Assembly: GCF_002250055.1 (NCBI RefSeq)
Contig: NZ_CP018866.1
Span: forward strand, 202,001-266,000
Direction of reading: 5' to 3'
Source of the DNA: Sutcliffiella cohnii
GTDB lineage: Bacteria > Bacillota > Bacilli > Bacillales > Bacillaceae_I
DNA: 64,000 nucleotides
The notes beneath the pieces were generated by a model. That model did no database searches and had not been told where the DNA came from. It worked only from the letters and a program-made list of their open reading frames with translations. The translations under genes were made by a program, and so were the position numbers. Numbering within the stretch: position 1 is the first letter of the stretch; every line of letters begins with the position of its first letter. Below are positions 34,736 to 43,750 of the stretch, piece by piece.

Positions 34736-34774
34736 AAAATCCGCAAACTACTCAAAAGGTTTGCGGATTTTTTT
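34736..34774. terminator. Bidirectional terminator
   Basis: AATCCGCAAAC / GTTTGCGGATT, A-rich before and T7 after. It serves the HyuA operon and the convergent P450 gene. Confidence 0.92.
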
Positions 34775-34778
34775 ATAA

Positions 34779-35993
34779 CTAAATTTTCACCTCAGCCTTC
34801 ACCTTCAACGTTTCAAAACCGCGGAAAGCGACATTTGCTCTCCGTGTTGGTTCTTCCATTAATTCTGGTTGGTGAAAATGGTCTAACAATGTTTCAAATG
34901 CTATCTCTGCTTCTAGTCTAGCGAGAGGAGCACCTAAGCAAAAATGAGGTCCTGATGCGAATGATAAATGTTTAATCGTGCTACGAATAATATCAAATTC
35001 GTGAGGACGCTCTACTACTGCTGGGTCTCGATTTGCTGCTCCTAATACGACAAAAGCCATCTGTGCTTTTTCCATCTCAACACCGAATAGATTCATATCT
35101 TCCCCAACCCATCTTGAAGTTAGTAATACAGGTGGGTCATAACGTAACGTTTCTTCGACTAGATTGGAAAGAAGGGAGCGGTCTTCCCGAACTTTTTCAT
35201 ACTGATCCTGATGCTTTAATAGTTGATAATATCCGTTCGTAATTAAATTTACTGTCGTTTCGTGACCAGCAATTAATAGAAGTAAACATGTTGAAATAAT
35301 TTCTTGCTCTGTTAATTTATCGCCAGCTTCTTCTGCAGTAATGAGCCCACTTAAAAGGTCATTTGCAGGCTCTAGCCTTCTTTTTTTAATTAATTCACGA
35401 AAATAATTGTTTGCTTCTTCAACATGTGGAGCAGCAGCCTCCCATTCTTCTGCTGTCGTATTAAAATCAATGAATTTAATAAACGCTTCGGACCATATTC
35501 TAAATTGGTCACGATCTTCTTTTTCTACCCCAATGAGCTCGGCTATTACCATAACAGGTAACAGATAAGCGAAATCGTGAATAATTTCATGTTGCTCTTT
35601 TCCTCTTCGTTGCTCCATTAAATAAGAGGCTAAACTTTTTATCGTTGGCCGAAGTTTTTCTACCATTCGAGGTGTAAAAGCTTTCGTTACTAAGCTTCTT
35701 AATCGTGTATGGTCTGGTGCATCTTTAAAAAGCATCATATTTCTAACCGTCATGACCGCGGGCATTAAATGAGCAGGTGGTGTAAAGATTTGATCTGGAG
35801 GTAATAGGTTGCGGATTTCTTTCATAAATCTACCATCTTTTAATACCGTTTCTACTTCTTTATAGCCAGTAACTAGCCAGCCAGATGTATTAAAAAGATG
35901 AACCCACTGAACATTGTTTCCTTGGCTAAATTGTTCTAAATACGGAAACGGGTTATGTATAAACGATTGTAAAACTTCTTTATTCAAATTCAT
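34779..35993 (-). CDS. Cytochrome P450
   Basis: Soluble bacterial P450 of about 404 aa. The oxygen-binding I-helix AGHETTVN, the K-helix EETLR, and the heme loop FASGPHFCLGAPLAR with the cysteine ligand are all present. The substrate is unknown; it resembles CYP107/CYP109-like Bacillus enzymes in layout. No ferredoxin or reductase gene adjoins it. The start is uncertain: the ATG at 35993 has AAAGGAG only two bases away, a TTG at 35987 is better spaced (eight bases), and a TTG at 36008 lacks a site. Confidence 0.88.
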   Translation of the reverse strand: MNLNKEVLQSFIHNPFPYLEQFSQGNNVQWVHLFNTSGWLVTGYKEVETVLKDGRFMKEIRNLLPPDQIFTPPAHLMPAVMTVRNMMLFKDAPDHTRLRSLVTKAFTPRMVEKLRPTIKSLASYLMEQRRGKEQHEIIHDFAYLLPVMVIAELIGVEKEDRDQFRIWSEAFIKFIDFNTTAEEWEAAAPHVEEANNYFRELIKKRRLEPANDLLSGLITAEEAGDKLTEQEIISTCLLLLIAGHETTVNLITNGYYQLLKHQDQYEKVREDRSLLSNLVEETLRYDPPVLLTSRWVGEDMNLFGVEMEKAQMAFVVLGAANRDPAVVERPHEFDIIRSTIKHLSFASGPHFCLGAPLARLEAEIAFETLLDHFHQPELMEEPTRRANVAFRGFETLKVKAEVKI

Positions 35994-36235
35994 CACTCCT
36001 TTTTCCAATTATATTCGCTAAAAAAAGATAGTATCCTTTTCTTTTGGAAAAAATCCCCTCAGTTAGTTTTAAATTTTAAAGCTTATGTTACACAATTTGA
36101 CATGAATATGCGTTAAAATGATAGAAGTAAGATTGACTCGATTTTAACCTTGAAACTATAGATAGATTTGCATAGTAATAACAGATCCTTTACTTGCATA
36201 ACAAAGGGTAAGTTTTTCTAAGGAGGAAAATGTAA

Positions 36236-37402
36236 ATGTTTTGTCACCGCTGTGGTGTAAAAGTAGTGGAAGACGCTAACTATTGTTCCAATTGTGGAGT
36301 TAGTTTAAAAGAAGAGCCTACTCTTTTGGAGAGAAATAGAAAAAGTACAACATCAAGAAGAAAACGAATGGTTCCGTTCTTTTTACCCATCCTAACAGCT
36401 ATTGTCGTGTTCGCTTCTATATTCGCCTATTATTCCTATGAGAAAAAAGTAAATGCACAAGTGTTAGCTTGGAAGGAAACGTCCGAAAGCTTAGCACTAG
36501 ACGGAGATTATGATCGTGCAAAAACGTATTTAAAAGATGCGTTAGAAAAGCGCCCGAATTATTTTGTATTAAGAAATAATTTAGAAGTAGTTTCGATAGT
36601 AGAAGAATATGAAGAGGAACTACAAAAAGTAGCTAGCTTACTAGAAGAGCGAGACTTTGAAGAGGCAGAGAAAAAATTACAAAAGATGCGAGAAGGGATG
36701 AATAATATACAGGGCCCGCTTGCAGATAAAATTAAAAGTGAAATTAACAGTCTTGAAGGATCGATAAAAATTGCCAAAATTGTGATGGACTTAGAAAAAT
36801 TAACGACTGTTGATGAACTAGCAAAACAGCTACAAATACTATCTTCAATTCCGAGCGAAGATGGGAAAGTAGTAAAAGAACAAATTATGAATCGAATCGT
36901 TCAACTATCGATTGAAGATGCGGAAAAAGAGCTGGAAAATCGACAATTTACGAGAGCACTTGCGATTGCGGATAGAGGCTTGCAATATGCGTTAAACGAT
37001 GAAAGGTTGCTAGCTTTTAAAGAGAAAGTGCAGCTAGATCAACAAGCATTTGAACAAGCGGAAATAGAGAGAATAGAACGAGCGAAAGAAGCTGCTGCAC
37101 AAGAAGAATTAAAAAATAGAACAGCGGCGGTTGAAGTTGTTTCCTTTGAGGCAGAAATGGATGAATTCAAAGGGTTAGTCGTATCAGGAGAAATAAAAAA
37201 TGTGGCAACAGCAGACATTTCATCGATTACTGTTTCTTACAAAATATTAGATAAAAACCGGAAAGAAATAGAGGAACGTTCGACAACTGTTTTCCCATAT
37301 ACGCTAAGCCCTGGAGAAACTGGTAAGTTTGAAGACTACTATTTTGACGTAGACGATGAAGTGACGGTTGAAATTGATAACATTACTTGGTTTGTAGAAT
37401 AA
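36236..37402 (+). CDS. Membrane protein with N-terminal zinc ribbon and C-terminal FxLYD-like domain
   Basis: A 388-aa protein. Residues 1-21 are a zinc ribbon with two CxxC pairs (FCHRCG, YCSNCG), followed by a basic linker and one membrane helix at about 48-66. A long helical, TPR-like charged region lies outside (residues 75-300). The C-terminal beta domain (VSGEIKNVATADISSITVSYKIL) is of the FxLYD type. The same layout (ribbon inside, stalk outside) is used by several Gram-positive envelope stress proteins. It is followed by a trypsin-like protease gene 15 bp on, so the two probably act together. Function unknown. Confidence 0.75.
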   Translation: MFCHRCGVKVVEDANYCSNCGVSLKEEPTLLERNRKSTTSRRKRMVPFFLPILTAIVVFASIFAYYSYEKKVNAQVLAWKETSESLALDGDYDRAKTYLKDALEKRPNYFVLRNNLEVVSIVEEYEEELQKVASLLEERDFEEAEKKLQKMREGMNNIQGPLADKIKSEINSLEGSIKIAKIVMDLEKLTTVDELAKQLQILSSIPSEDGKVVKEQIMNRIVQLSIEDAEKELENRQFTRALAIADRGLQYALNDERLLAFKEKVQLDQQAFEQAEIERIERAKEAAAQEELKNRTAAVEVVSFEAEMDEFKGLVVSGEIKNVATADISSITVSYKILDKNRKEIEERSTTVFPYTLSPGETGKFEDYYFDVDDEVTVEIDNITWFVE

Positions 37403-37416
37403 GGAGGAGAACGTAA

Positions 37417-38547
37417 TTGAAAAAAGTTTGGGTGTTAAACGCAATACTCTCCTTATTAATAGTCGCAGCTGGTGTATATGCTTGGTCTTGGGTGAAAAAT
37501 ACGTTACCGAAACAATTAGCGGCCCCATCTAGTTTATATATTCAAGCAGAGGAAACGAAGAAAGAGGAAGTGAATCCTCAATTAAAGGAAATCATTTATG
37601 AGGCGCAAAAATTAGTCGTGAAAATAGAAATTGCGGACGGATCTTTTGGGTCAGGTTTCCTCTACAATAATCAAGGAGATATTATAACGAATGCGCATGT
37701 CGTTGCGAATGCGAAAGAAGTAAAAGTAATTACTGTTGATTCAAAAGAATTAACAGGTGAAGTGATTGGCATTAGCGTGGATACAGATATTGCGGTTGTT
37801 CGTGTACTGGAACTAGAAGGAACGAAGCCGTTAAGAATAGCAAACAATCAAAAAGCAGAACTCGGAGATGAAGTAATTGCTTTAGGAAGTCCACTTGGGC
37901 TACAAAACACAGTCACAACTGGAATTGTTAGTGGTGTTGGCAGATCTTTTCACATCGAGCCTTTCCGATACGAGGATATGTACCAAATATCCGCACCAAT
38001 TGCTCCAGGAAATAGTGGTGGACCATTAATCGACACAAGAACGGGCGAAGTAATCGGGATTAATTCAGCTGTCATGGAGCAAGGAGTAATCGGATTTAGT
38101 ATTCCAATCAACAATGTCATTAGTTTAATAAGAAGTTGGTCGGAAACACCGATGACATCACTGCCGAGAGTGGGTGTAGCGGTACCTGGAAACAACAACG
38201 GGCAATCTTCCAGTAACGAAGACATTGCAAACTATATTGCTCAATATTATTTTGAAAGTATTAATCATCGAGACTATGTTACTGCGTATTCTTTACTCGG
38301 AAGTGAGTTGCAATCAACGTTATCATACGAAGAGTTTCGTGCGGATTTTATGAATGTATTAGCTGTTGAAATAAACAGCACGTTCACGGAAATGGTGGAT
38401 CGAAATGTGAACGTAACAGTACTCATCCAAACTCAACAGCGTGGGGATGATGGCCTAACCTTCACTAATTATGAATGCAATTTTGTACTTGGATTAGAAA
38501 ATGATCAAATGAAAATACTGTCCAAAGATCGGAAAAAAATAGACTAG
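37417..38547 (+). CDS. Membrane-anchored trypsin-like serine protease (S1C)
   Basis: A 376-aa protease with an N-terminal membrane anchor (residues 5-25). The catalytic triad is visible as ITNAHVV (His), VDTDIAVV (Asp) and APGNSGGPL (Ser). It lacks the PDZ domain of HtrA/DegP; instead the last 110 residues form an NTF2-like region (IANYIAQYYFESINHRDYVTAYSLL). The start is TTG 37417 with AAGGAGG nine bases upstream. It probably acts outside the membrane, with the zinc-ribbon protein as partner. Confidence 0.85.
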   Translation: MKKVWVLNAILSLLIVAAGVYAWSWVKNTLPKQLAAPSSLYIQAEETKKEEVNPQLKEIIYEAQKLVVKIEIADGSFGSGFLYNNQGDIITNAHVVANAKEVKVITVDSKELTGEVIGISVDTDIAVVRVLELEGTKPLRIANNQKAELGDEVIALGSPLGLQNTVTTGIVSGVGRSFHIEPFRYEDMYQISAPIAPGNSGGPLIDTRTGEVIGINSAVMEQGVIGFSIPINNVISLIRSWSETPMTSLPRVGVAVPGNNNGQSSSNEDIANYIAQYYFESINHRDYVTAYSLLGSELQSTLSYEEFRADFMNVLAVEINSTFTEMVDRNVNVTVLIQTQQRGDDGLTFTNYECNFVLGLENDQMKILSKDRKKID

Positions 38548-38555
38548 AAGTGGTT

Positions 38556-38598
38556 GTCCCAAAAGTTAGTAGAAGCCTGACTTTTGGGGCTTTTTTTG
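38556..38598 (+). terminator. Terminator of the protease operon
   Basis: GTCCCAAAAGTTAG pairs with TGACTTTTGGGGC, then seven T. Closely similar to the element at 20297-20336. Confidence 0.87.
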
Positions 38599-38670
38599 TT
38601 CGTCCATTTGAGTTTGGACTGGTACGTTTAGCACGGGGGTCTGTTGGAGCCAAACCGATTTTGGACAGCT

Positions 38671-38879
38671 GCGTCAAAAAGCTCATTAAGTGCGTCAATT
38701 ATTTATCCAGCTGCATCAAAAAGTTCGCCAAGTGCGTCAATTACTTATCCAGCTGCGTCAAAAAGTTCGCCAAGTGCGTCAATTACTTATCCAGCTGCGT
38801 CGAAAAGTTCGCCAAGTGCGTCAAATAATTTTCCAGCTGTGTCAATAAAATTGCCAAGTGCGTCAATTAATAAGTGCTG
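38671..38879 (+). repeat. 21-bp phased word array C1 (GCGTCAA)
   Basis: Ten GCGTCAA words (some with one change) starting at 38671, 38692, 38713, 38734, 38755, 38776, 38797, 38818, 38839 and 38860, exactly 21 bp apart. Alternate words share flanks (ATCCAGCT- and CGCCAAGT-), so the full unit is 42 bp. Confidence 0.92.
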
Positions 38880-39350
38880 TTGGCACAAAAGCGCGGATGG
38901 TTGGCCGAAAAAAGAGTTCAGTTGGCGCAAAAGCGTGGGTGGTTGGCCGAAAAAAGAGTTCAGTTGGCGCAAAAGCGCGGGTGGTTGGCCGAAAAAAGTG
39001 TCCAGATGGCGCAAAAGCGCGGGTGGTTGGCCGAAAAAAGTGTCCAGATGGCGCAAAAGCGTTGGTGGTTGGCCGAAAAAAGAGTTCAGTTGGCGCAAAA
39101 GCGTGGGTGGTTGGCCGAAAAAAGAGTTCAGATGGCGCAAAAGCGCGGGTGGTTGGCCGAAAAAAGAGTTCAGTTGGCGCAAAAGCGCGGGTGGTTGGCC
39201 GAAAAAAGTGTCCAGATGGCGCAAAAGCGCGGGTGGTTGGCCGAAAAAGGTGTCCAGTTGGCGTAAAAGCGCGGATAGATGGCCGAAAATTTGTGCTCTT
39301 GGCAAAAAAAGCTCATGAGGTTGGCCGAAATAAAAATCCGATAGACGCAA
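38880..39350 (+). repeat. 21-bp phased word array C2 (TTGGCGCAAAA / TTGGCCGAAAA)
   Basis: TTGGCGCAAAAGCG and TTGGCCGAAAAAAG alternate every 21 bp: 20 words in strict phase from 38880 to 39279, then three more (39299, 39321, about 39342) after a one-base slip. The 42-bp unit occurs about eleven times. Several frames on both strands are open because 21 is a multiple of three; none has a ribosome site. The rest of the gap, 39351-39525, holds the promoter region of the next gene. Confidence 0.92.
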
Positions 39351-39525
39351 TCTACTTGCAACTAAACCATAAATAGCAGAACCTGCAACACAATCAAACA
39401 TATTCACTCGACCTTGTCTAACTTTTTCTCCAATCGATAGCTATAATCTGAAAACTTGTCTCATATGATGGTTAGTAGTCTAGAATACGTGGACGACCTC
39501 TTAATGGGAGAAGGGAGAAAGAAGC

Positions 39526-40854
39526 ATGAAGAAGTTTTACAAAGGAGTACTCCTATTAGCGCTGGCAGCATTTTTAGGGGAAAGTTTAGAGTTTCTTGTC
39601 AACATGGTTTTAGCGAAGCAGCTAGGAGAAGTTGGACTAGGGCTTTACATGTCGATTATGCCAGTCATTTTTTTAGTCGTCATTATTGCAAGTCTTGAGT
39701 TGCCGGTATCGGTCTCGAAATTTGTGGCGGAAAAAGAGCAAAAATATCACGTTAGTATGCTTCGTCATACGTTTAAATTAACGTTGAAATTTACTATTAT
39801 TTATTTACTATTAGCAGCGATCGTCTTACCAAATATACCAGTTTTCCAAAGTTATCATCCGTTAGTAAAGTGGCTCGTTCTACTATTAATTCCGATTATC
39901 TCGTTTACTTCAATTGTAAGAGGCTACTTTATGGGAAAACAGATGATGGGGAAAATCGCCTTTTCCAACTTTTTAAGAAAAGCTGTGCAACTAGTTTTAC
40001 TCACAGTCGTTTACTACTTGTTTCAATTTAGTTTACAAACTTCGATCCTTATTGCAATCTGTACGTTTATCGGAACAGAGCTCGTTGTTTGTCTTTACTT
40101 AGTACTTATGTATTTCACTCAATGGAGAAAAATGAAAACAGAGCCTAACAGTGAATTAGCAAAAAGTACAGTACATGCGAGTCTTTTACAAGTCTCTATC
40201 CCAACAACAGCGATGAGAATTTTTCATTCTGTAACGCATGCAGTTCAACCGTTTTTAATTAAAATTGCCTTATTAAAAGCAGGCTTTACGGAAACGATGG
40301 CGTTAGAACAATTCGGGCTACTTGCTGGAGTTGCAATTACGATTGGATTTTTCCCAGCATTCATTGCTCACTCTTTAATGATTGTTCTTATCCCAACTGT
40401 GTCAGAAGCTCATTCAAAAGGAGACCATGTCAAGTTACAAAAGCTACTACAACAAGTAATGTTCATTACTTTTTTATACGGCATTCCAGCAGTCATTGTT
40501 TGTTACATATTCGCTGATCCGTTAACACATATCTTTTTTGAAAATTCATCAGCATCCACCTATTTACAATTGTTGTGGCCGAATTTCCTCTTTAACTTTA
40601 TTGTCATTCCGTTACAAGCGTTTATGATTGGGCTTGGCTTAATAAAAGATGCGTTTATTCATATCGTTTGGTCGCACGTCGTAGGCTTTGCGCTTATCTT
40701 TTTCTTAGGGTCAATGTCTAGCTTTAACATGGGTGGAGTCATTATCGGAATGAACACTGGTACGGTACTACTAATGATGATGCATTATTTAACAGTATGT
40801 AATAAAATTGGGGTATCCTTTACGTTACAAGTACCAAAAAATGAGTGGAGATAG
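39526..40854 (+). CDS. MOP-superfamily flippase, SpoVB-like
   Basis: A 442-aa polysaccharide/lipid flippase-type membrane protein with about twelve to fourteen helices. The start MKKFYKGVLLLALAAFLGESLEFLVNMVLAKQLGEVGLGLYMSIMP is the SpoVB/MurJ-like entry motif. SpoVB of B. subtilis (518 aa) is needed for spore cortex; this shorter protein belongs to the same group and is likely a paralogue. GGGAGAAAG precedes the ATG. It is co-directional with, and 13 bp from, the cyclo-ligase-like gene. Confidence 0.83.
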   Translation: MKKFYKGVLLLALAAFLGESLEFLVNMVLAKQLGEVGLGLYMSIMPVIFLVVIIASLELPVSVSKFVAEKEQKYHVSMLRHTFKLTLKFTIIYLLLAAIVLPNIPVFQSYHPLVKWLVLLLIPIISFTSIVRGYFMGKQMMGKIAFSNFLRKAVQLVLLTVVYYLFQFSLQTSILIAICTFIGTELVVCLYLVLMYFTQWRKMKTEPNSELAKSTVHASLLQVSIPTTAMRIFHSVTHAVQPFLIKIALLKAGFTETMALEQFGLLAGVAITIGFFPAFIAHSLMIVLIPTVSEAHSKGDHVKLQKLLQQVMFITFLYGIPAVIVCYIFADPLTHIFFENSSASTYLQLLWPNFLFNFIVIPLQAFMIGLGLIKDAFIHIVWSHVVGFALIFFLGSMSSFNMGGVIIGMNTGTVLLMMMHYLTVCNKIGVSFTLQVPKNEWR

Positions 40855-40867
40855 ATAGGTGGAAAAA

Positions 40868-41593
40868 ATGAGTCAAACCCGAGAGCTAAAAGATTCGATT
40901 CGAAGTAAAGTATGGACTAAATTAGAGGACGAAAAGTTAGGGAGGTTTCCGTTTCCATTAAGAGGTCGCATTCCAAATTTTAAAGGAGCGGAAAAGGCTG
41001 CTAGCTTTGTCACGACGATGCAAGTTTATAAAGATGCGAAAGTAATTAAAGTGAATCCTGATTCGCCTCAGTTACCGTTAAGAACTCAAATTTTAAAAGA
41101 TGGAAAAACATTGTTAGTTCCAACACCGCGTTTGAAAGATGGCTTTATTCAAGTTAAGCCATCATGGGTACCTCCAGGTGAAGAAAGGAAAGCAGCTAGC
41201 TTAAAGCATATTCTTTCGTACGGAAAAGTGATCCCCCTAACAGAAATTCCTCCAATAGATCTAATTGTTGTCGGTTCTGTCGCCATGCATAAGGATGGTC
41301 GTCGATTAGGAAAAGGAGAGGGTTATGCCGACCGAGAGTATGCTATTATTAGAGAACTTGGAAACCCGTTAGTACCGGTCATTACGACGGTGCAAAGTGC
41401 CCAACTTGTGGACGACGACATACCTCGTGATGAATACGATTTAACTGCAGATTGGATTGTAACAGAAGAAGGAATACTGGAAACCCATTCTCCATACGAC
41501 AAGCCAAAAGGAATTGTTTGGGAGAAAGTTACAGATGAAGAATTAGAAGAAATGCCAGTTTTGCGAGAAATTAAAAGGTTAACGAACCGTTAG
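40868..41593 (+). CDS. 5-formyltetrahydrofolate cyclo-ligase family protein
   Basis: A 241-aa protein of the MTHFS superfamily. The C-terminal IDLIVVGSVAMHKDGRRLGKGEGYADREYAII contains the conserved GxGxGYxDR-type phosphate-binding loop. The N-terminal half differs from the canonical enzyme, so it is probably the MTHFSD-like paralogue of unclear function, not the main cyclo-ligase. ATG 40868 is preferred over GTG 40859 because AGGTGG is five bases upstream. Likely co-transcribed with the flippase gene. Confidence 0.78.
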   Translation: MSQTRELKDSIRSKVWTKLEDEKLGRFPFPLRGRIPNFKGAEKAASFVTTMQVYKDAKVIKVNPDSPQLPLRTQILKDGKTLLVPTPRLKDGFIQVKPSWVPPGEERKAASLKHILSYGKVIPLTEIPPIDLIVVGSVAMHKDGRRLGKGEGYADREYAIIRELGNPLVPVITTVQSAQLVDDDIPRDEYDLTADWIVTEEGILETHSPYDKPKGIVWEKVTDEELEEMPVLREIKRLTNR

Positions 41594-41678
41594 GCAATGT
41601 TCATTTGTTGTTCATACTTTTCATTTGGGCAAAGCTATATAATAAAAAGTATGACAAGATTATAATGAGGTGGCTTTT

Positions 41679-42764
41679 TTGCAAGCGAAGGAATTATGGC
41701 AAGAAGCAAAAAAATTTCTCGTCACTTGTTATGAAGAGCTTGGAAAAAGGGAAGAAGAGCTTCAAGTAAGATTAATGCAAGTGGAAAGAGAAATAAAAGA
41801 AACTGGGTATTACGATCATACGTATGAAGAACTTGCGCATGGAGCGAAAATGGCTTGGCGCAATAGCAATCGCTGTATCGGTCGACTTTTTTGGAACTCG
41901 CTTCATGTTTTTGATAAGAGACATGTAAACGATGAAGTAGAAATAGCGCAATCTTTAATCGAGCACATTGATTTTGCAACGAATAACGGAAAAATACGAC
42001 CAGCCATTACAATTTACAAGCCAAAGCGCGATAAGGAAGAAATACGAATATGGAATCATCAACTACTTCGGTACGCTGGATATGAGACGGAATATGGAGT
42101 AATTGGAGACCCGGCATCTATAGCATTTACAAAACAATGTGAAAAGCTAGGATGGAAAGGGGAAGGAACTCACTTTGACCTTCTACCTCTTGTTATTCAA
42201 GTGATAGGCCGGGAGCCGGTTGTGTATGAAATTCCGAGAGACGTTGTGCTCGAGGTGCCGTTAACTCATCCAGAGTTGAACGAGTTTGCTGATTTGAATT
42301 TGAAATGGTATAGCGTTCCGATTATTTCAGAAATGAAGTTAGAAGTTGGTGGAATTCATTACACCGCTGCGCCTTTTAACGGTTGGTACATGGAAACGGA
42401 AATTGGTGCAAGAAATTTAGCGGATACATTTCGATACAACATGTTACCGAAAGTAGCGTCTATAATGGGATTGGATACTTCTAGTAATGCAACGCTTTGG
42501 AAGGATAAGGCGCTTATTGAGCTGAACATTGCGGTGTTACATTCTTTTAAAAAGTACGGTGTAAGTATTGTCGATCATCATACGGCTTCGATGCAATTTC
42601 AACATTTTGAACGTCAAGAAGGAGAGAAATGCCGGCACGTAACAGGAGATTGGACATGGCTGATTCCACCGGTTTCTCCAGCAGCAACACATATCTTCCA
42701 TCAATCATATGAAGATAAAATTGTAACGCCGAATTATTTTTATCAAGATTTACCATATAAGTAG
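41679..42764 (+). CDS. nos: Nitric oxide synthase oxygenase
   Basis: Oxygenase-only bacterial NOS, 361 aa, making NO from L-arginine with electrons from cellular flavodoxin-type reductases. The heme cysteine lies in [14 protein letters not shown], and the arginine-binding [14 protein letters not shown] region and the C-terminal pterin-side [19 protein letters not shown] are intact. Bacillus NOS helps protect against oxidative stress and some antibiotics. TTG 41679 fits the ribosome site AGGTGG; GTG 41670 lies within it. A terminator follows at once. Confidence 0.93.
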   Translation: MQAKELWQEAKKFLVTCYEELGKREEELQVRLMQVEREIKETGYYDHTYEELAHGAKMAWRNSNRCIGRLFWNSLHVFDKRHVNDEVEIAQSLIEHIDFATNNGKIRPAITIYKPKRDKEEIRIWNHQLLRYAGYETEYGVIGDPASIAFTKQCEKLGWKGEGTHFDLLPLVIQVIGREPVVYEIPRDVVLEVPLTHPELNEFADLNLKWYSVPIISEMKLEVGGIHYTAAPFNGWYMETEIGARNLADTFRYNMLPKVASIMGLDTSSNATLWKDKALIELNIAVLHSFKKYGVSIVDHHTASMQFQHFERQEGEKCRHVTGDWTWLIPPVSPAATHIFHQSYEDKIVTPNYFYQDLPYK

Positions 42765-42769
42765 AAGAG

Positions 42770-42800
42770 AAGGTATGCGTTTTTTTCGTATACCTTTTTT
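42770..42800 (+). terminator. Terminator of nos
   Basis: AAGGTATGCG / CGTATACCTT around a T-rich loop, followed by T6. Confidence 0.87.
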
Positions 42801-42920
42801 ACGTTTTTAAGCCTTAAGGGCTATATAAATAAAGGCTACAGAGGTATTGAAGCCGAGTGCAATTAACGTTAAGGTTATGTTAGTGGAAAAAAGTTGAAAA
42901 AGGAGGGGGAGTAACTGAAG

Positions 42921-43349
42921 ATGAAAAAACTAAGTTTCTTGCTTCTATTCATTATCTTGACAGTTGTAGGTTGTAATAGTGTAAAGGATAACAATGAGAC
43001 AGAACTAGGGATGGAAAAAGCTCAAAGAATTGAAGTTCTAGAGGAACCGAATACTGTAGTGACTGTTATAGACGGTGAGGATATCCATGAATTTATTGAA
43101 TCGTTAAAAGTGGAACAATGGGAAAGTGAAAAAATTCCTTCCGGTGAAAAGCAAGGAAAAATATATAAAATGTTTCAAGAAGATACGAAAACAGTCATTA
43201 ATTCTAATAAAAATGAAGAAGAGTTAAAAGAAATTTCAACTATTATTACGTATGAAACAGGACCATACATCGAATTTATTATAAAAAATGTTAGCCTTAG
43301 CTTCAAAGTACCAGATGAAGTATATGAGTATCTTTCTACTAAATGGTAA
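42921..43349 (+). CDS. Small lipoprotein, 142 aa
   Basis: Type II signal peptide with a basic start (MKK), a hydrophobic core and a lipobox VVGC; the cysteine is residue 18. The mature part is acidic and shows no known domain. AAGGAGGGGG is upstream of the ATG. Monocistronic, ended by its own terminator. It is similar in plan to the lipoprotein at 52289-52738 but not in sequence. Confidence 0.75.
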   Translation: MKKLSFLLLFIILTVVGCNSVKDNNETELGMEKAQRIEVLEEPNTVVTVIDGEDIHEFIESLKVEQWESEKIPSGEKQGKIYKMFQEDTKTVINSNKNEEELKEISTIITYETGPYIEFIIKNVSLSFKVPDEVYEYLSTKW

Positions 43350-43381
43350 AACGTACAGTGCTATTGAAACTGTACGTTTTT
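43348..43381 (+). terminator. Terminator of the lipoprotein gene
   Basis: AACGTACAGT / ACTGTACGTT with a nine-base loop, then T run; also usable by the convergent gene. Confidence 0.88.
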
Positions 43382-43390
43382 CATTTTGTT

Positions 43391-43636
43391 TTAAAACCAC
43401 GCCTCATGCATTTCTTGTAAAAACTCTTTCGTTATATGGAAGTCAGAGCTGTCACCGATAACGGAATCAATACCACAATGAGGACAAACGGCAGTTTCCT
43501 CATTATCCCACCATTCCTCAATTAGTGCTGGAGAAAAGATTTTTAAACAATAAAAACAGCCGCAAACATTGCTCTCCTCTAAACTTTTTCTATTTTTGCT
43601 ACTGAACCGATGTGCTTGTTTAAGTAATTCATTCAT
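43391..43636 (-). CDS. Small zinc-ribbon-like cytoplasmic protein, 81 aa
   Basis: Contains CGCFYCLKIF and CPHCG, a four-cysteine arrangement that could bind zinc (residues about 25-55), between helical ends (MNELLKQAHRFSSKNRKSL; TKEFLQEMHEAWF). It resembles small conserved cytoplasmic proteins of Bacillus of unknown role. TGAGGTGAGA precedes the ATG. Confidence 0.72.
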   Translation of the reverse strand: MNELLKQAHRFSSKNRKSLEESNVCGCFYCLKIFSPALIEEWWDNEETAVCPHCGIDSVIGDSSDFHITKEFLQEMHEAWF

Positions 43637-43705
43637 AATATCTCACCTCATTATAAGGATAATTTTACATTTTGATTATAAGAATGTATACGAAAAAGTA
43701 TCATG

Positions 43706-43741
43706 CAAAAAAACGTAGAGACTTTTATCTCTACGTTTTCG
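43706..43741 (-). terminator. Terminator of mreBH
   Basis: AACGTAGAGA / TCTCTACGTT with a six-base loop; the minus strand then reads T7. T-rich on both sides. Confidence 0.88.
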
Positions 43742-43750
43742 TTTTTACTG

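Noticed and set aside
38644-39407. Long open frames on both strands across array C, with heptad-like repeats (for example GWPKK or FFGQPP units)
   Set aside because: A 21-bp period keeps all frames open by arithmetic. No frame has a ribosome site, and overlapping frames on both strands look equally repetitive.
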